A stretch of DNA of 7,172 nt, taken from positions 1 to 7,172 of the forward strand of contig CANFNN010000154.1 in the NCBI GenBank assembly GCA_947448095.1. Direction: 5' to 3'. The notes beneath the pieces are model-generated. The model searched no databases, was not told the DNA's origin, and was given only the letters and a program-made list of their open reading frames with translations. The position numbers were made by a program, and so were the translations under genes. Shown here piece by piece: positions 6,217 to 7,172 of this stretch; the stretch's first letter is position 1, and every line of letters begins with the position of its first letter. This DNA is from Bacteriovoracaceae bacterium. Its GTDB lineage: Bacteria; Bdellovibrionota; Bacteriovoracia; Bacteriovoracales; Bacteriovoracaceae.

Positions 6217-6384
6217 AAGATTTTTAACTTCTTCAGGAACTAGTGGAACTGCATTTTTAGCTTCGTCAGCTAGAGTGTCCAAATATTTCTTAACCTGCTC
6301 CTTAGTGATTTTCCCTTCAGCTAGAAGGCGGTCACGAAGGCGTGCATCCATAAGTTTTTCTTCAAGAGCTAATCTTAATTTCAT
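6211..6384 (-). CDS. Small charged helical protein, 57 residues
   Basis: ATG 6384 to TAA 6213-6211 encodes 57 residues. The protein is rich in Lys, Glu, Leu and Arg and begins MKLRLALEEKLMDARLRDRL. It continues with LAEGKITKEQVKKYLDTL and ends in VPLVPEEVKNLQ. The middle looks like two short amphipathic helices joined by an EGKIT turn, a pattern common in small helix-hairpin proteins. There is no signal peptide, membrane segment or Cys cluster. Support for a real gene: a GAGGA 3 bases (GAGG core 4 bases) before the ATG, a candidate promoter at 6410-6438, sensible amino-acid composition, and a tight fit between fliL and the rhomboid-like gene. I recognise no family with certainty, and the function is unknown. 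Confidence 0.75.
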   Translation of the reverse strand: MKLRLALEEKLMDARLRDRLLAEGKITKEQVKKYLDTLADEAKNAVPLVPEEVKNLQ

Positions 6385-6387
6385 AAG

Positions 6388-6392
6388 TCCTC
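6388..6392 (-). promoter_or_regulatory. Ribosome binding site of the 57-residue gene
   Basis: GAGGA on the minus strand ends 3 bases before ATG 6384 (GAGG core 4 bases away). The spacing is short but usable, and it supports this otherwise easily missed gene. Confidence 0.55.
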
Positions 6393-6409
6393 ACTTTTAA
6401 ACGAAACTT

Positions 6410-6438
6410 TTTGTACCACCGCATAGAGACTTAGGCAA
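6410..6438 (-). promoter_or_regulatory. Candidate promoter of the 57-residue gene
   Basis: On the minus strand TTGCCT (6438-6433) and TACAAA (6415-6410) are 17 bases apart; TTGCCT keeps the TTG of the -35 consensus and TACAAA matches four of six -10 positions. Transcription would start near 6403, about 20 bases before the ATG. It lies in the 83-base gap after the rhomboid-like gene, so the small gene may have its own promoter or be read through from upstream. Confidence 0.35.
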
Positions 6439-6467
6439 GAACTCCTCGGGATTCCTTGCGATAACGC

Positions 6468-7172
6468 TTATTGCCAAAATTTTGGTGGCTTTTGATCCTC
6501 GTCCTTAACTACGTAGAGATGACTTTTACTGCGCTTTTTGGTCTCAAAATTAGCATTTAACGCCATTCTCACCAAGGGCTTAGTCTGAAACCGTATGATT
6601 AGATAACTGATCCCCATAGCGAGCAAATGCGCCCAGGCAGAGGTAAGATTTGAAAAAATCGCCATGTAGGCCTCAATTCCGGCCAAAATCCAACAAAATG
6701 TCCGAGCACGCATGGGAAAAATCATCATCAAAGACATTTGTCTGTCAGGGTATAAAAGTGCGTAAGCAATAAGCATGGCAAAGTTAATTCCAGTCAGCCC
6801 ATGAATAGGAGCTGAATAGGTATAAGTTCCAAAGAAAAAAATCACGTTCACTGTGGCATAGACGAGGCCAACCCCAATGATATTAATCAGGAGAAATCTT
6901 AAATAAATCTTACTTCCCCACTGCTGTTCTAATTCTGAACCAATAAACCAAACAACAAGTGCATTAAAAATAAACCCCATCAGATTCACTTCAATTAAGG
7001 GGTAAGTAATTAGCTGAAAAATAAAACCACTCATGAGCCCTGATGCCGAAAGGCCTAAAAGCCCAACCAGATTAAATGCTCCCACGGCTTTGAGAATCGA
7101 AAAAAGAATGAAGCATGCACCTGCTGCAATAAGAATAATTTTATTAATTTTTGTGATTTGGGGAGCGCTGAA
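6468..7172 (-). CDS. Rhomboid-like membrane protein with Thr at the catalytic Ser position (5' partial)
   Basis: Read on the minus strand, the frame is open from the window edge (7172) to the TAA at 6470-6468, giving 234 visible residues; the start lies outside. The visible N-terminus FSAPQITKINKIILI leads into the first membrane helix, a usual rhomboid beginning. FNALVVWFIGSELEQQWGSK (69-88) matches the family's Asn-rich second helix and the L/V-x-x-x-G-x-x-x-E-x-x-x-G loop. The helix that should carry GxSG reads HGLTGINFA, placing Thr127 at the catalytic Ser position. A later SAWAHLLAMG keeps the catalytic-type His182. Five or more hydrophobic helices and a basic cytoplasmic tail (ETKKRSKSH) follow the six-helix bacterial plan. 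Active rhomboids cut membrane proteins inside the bilayer; with Thr for Ser, activity is doubtful and a chaperone-like or pseudoprotease role is possible. A GTG at 7085 is not credible as the start because it would drop the first helix. Confidence 0.85.
   Translation of the reverse strand, partial: FSAPQITKINKIILIAAGACFILFSILKAVGAFNLVGLLGLSASGLMSGFIFQLITYPLIEVNLMGFIFNALVVWFIGSELEQQWGSKIYLRFLLINIIGVGLVYATVNVIFFFGTYTYSAPIHGLTGINFAMLIAYALLYPDRQMSLMMIFPMRARTFCWILAGIEAYMAIFSNLTSAWAHLLAMGISYLIIRFQTKPLVRMALNANFETKKRSKSHLYVVKDEDQKPPKFWQ

Noticed and set aside
6435..6459. Hairpin GCAAG/CTTGC after the rhomboid-like gene
   Set aside because: The stem is bulged and no T-run follows on the minus strand, so I do not call it a terminator.
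6474..6485. Perfect 12-base palindrome CCAAAATTTTGG
   Set aside because: It encodes Pro-Lys-Phe-Trp at the rhomboid C-terminus, is AT-rich and has no neighbouring copy, so chance is the simplest explanation.
1..7172. Mobile element, CRISPR array, tRNA, toxin-antitoxin or defence island
   Set aside because: No direct-repeat arrays, transposase motifs, tRNA-like cloverleaf or phage genes were seen; the genes look like core chromosomal ones with even base composition.

Overview
The window reads as an ordinary chromosomal stretch of a free-living, flagellated Gram-negative bacterium of moderate to low GC. The gene mix fits the Bdellovibrionota/Bacteriovoracia predatory-bacterium lineage or a close relative: a bactofilin, paired exported M16 proteases, a stand-alone fliL and a rhomboid-like protein. 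That assignment is an inference from gene content, not from a marker gene. I see no phage, transposon, CRISPR, tRNA or rRNA signal.

Layout. Positions 1-946 (+) hold the 3' part of a membrane-anchored coiled-coil protein, translationally coupled by a 4-base overlap to a bactofilin. From 948 to 3655 (-) runs a two-gene operon of M16 (pitrilysin/insulinase family) proteins: a catalytic lipoprotein first, then a non-catalytic exported partner. The partner's stop lies one base from the bactofilin stop. A PhnP-like metallo-beta-lactamase-fold hydrolase (3672-4481, +) diverges from the M16 operon with only 16 bases between start codons. It is followed by alanine dehydrogenase (4550-5668, +), which ends at a strong intrinsic terminator (5677-5706). 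Next come fliL (5747-6208, +), whose start sits right behind a perfect TATAAT, and a convergent 57-residue gene (6211-6384, -). The window closes with a rhomboid-like membrane protein (6468 to the window edge, -).

How the genes work together. The two M16 proteins almost certainly form one enzyme. One carries HxxEH...E zinc and catalytic residues but lacks the Arg/Tyr pair of the second half-domain; the other has the Arg/Tyr pair but has lost HxxEH. The coiled-coil protein and bactofilin probably act together at the inner membrane. Ald links alanine to pyruvate in central metabolism, FliL is a flagellar stator-associated membrane protein, and the others have no visible functional link.

The most notable points are the complementary M16 pair, a probable leaderless fliL transcript, the small gene opposite fliL whose stop codon mirrors that of fliL inside a 14-base palindrome, and a rhomboid-like protein with Thr where the catalytic Ser should be. 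I found no clear evidence of a wholly new multi-gene system.
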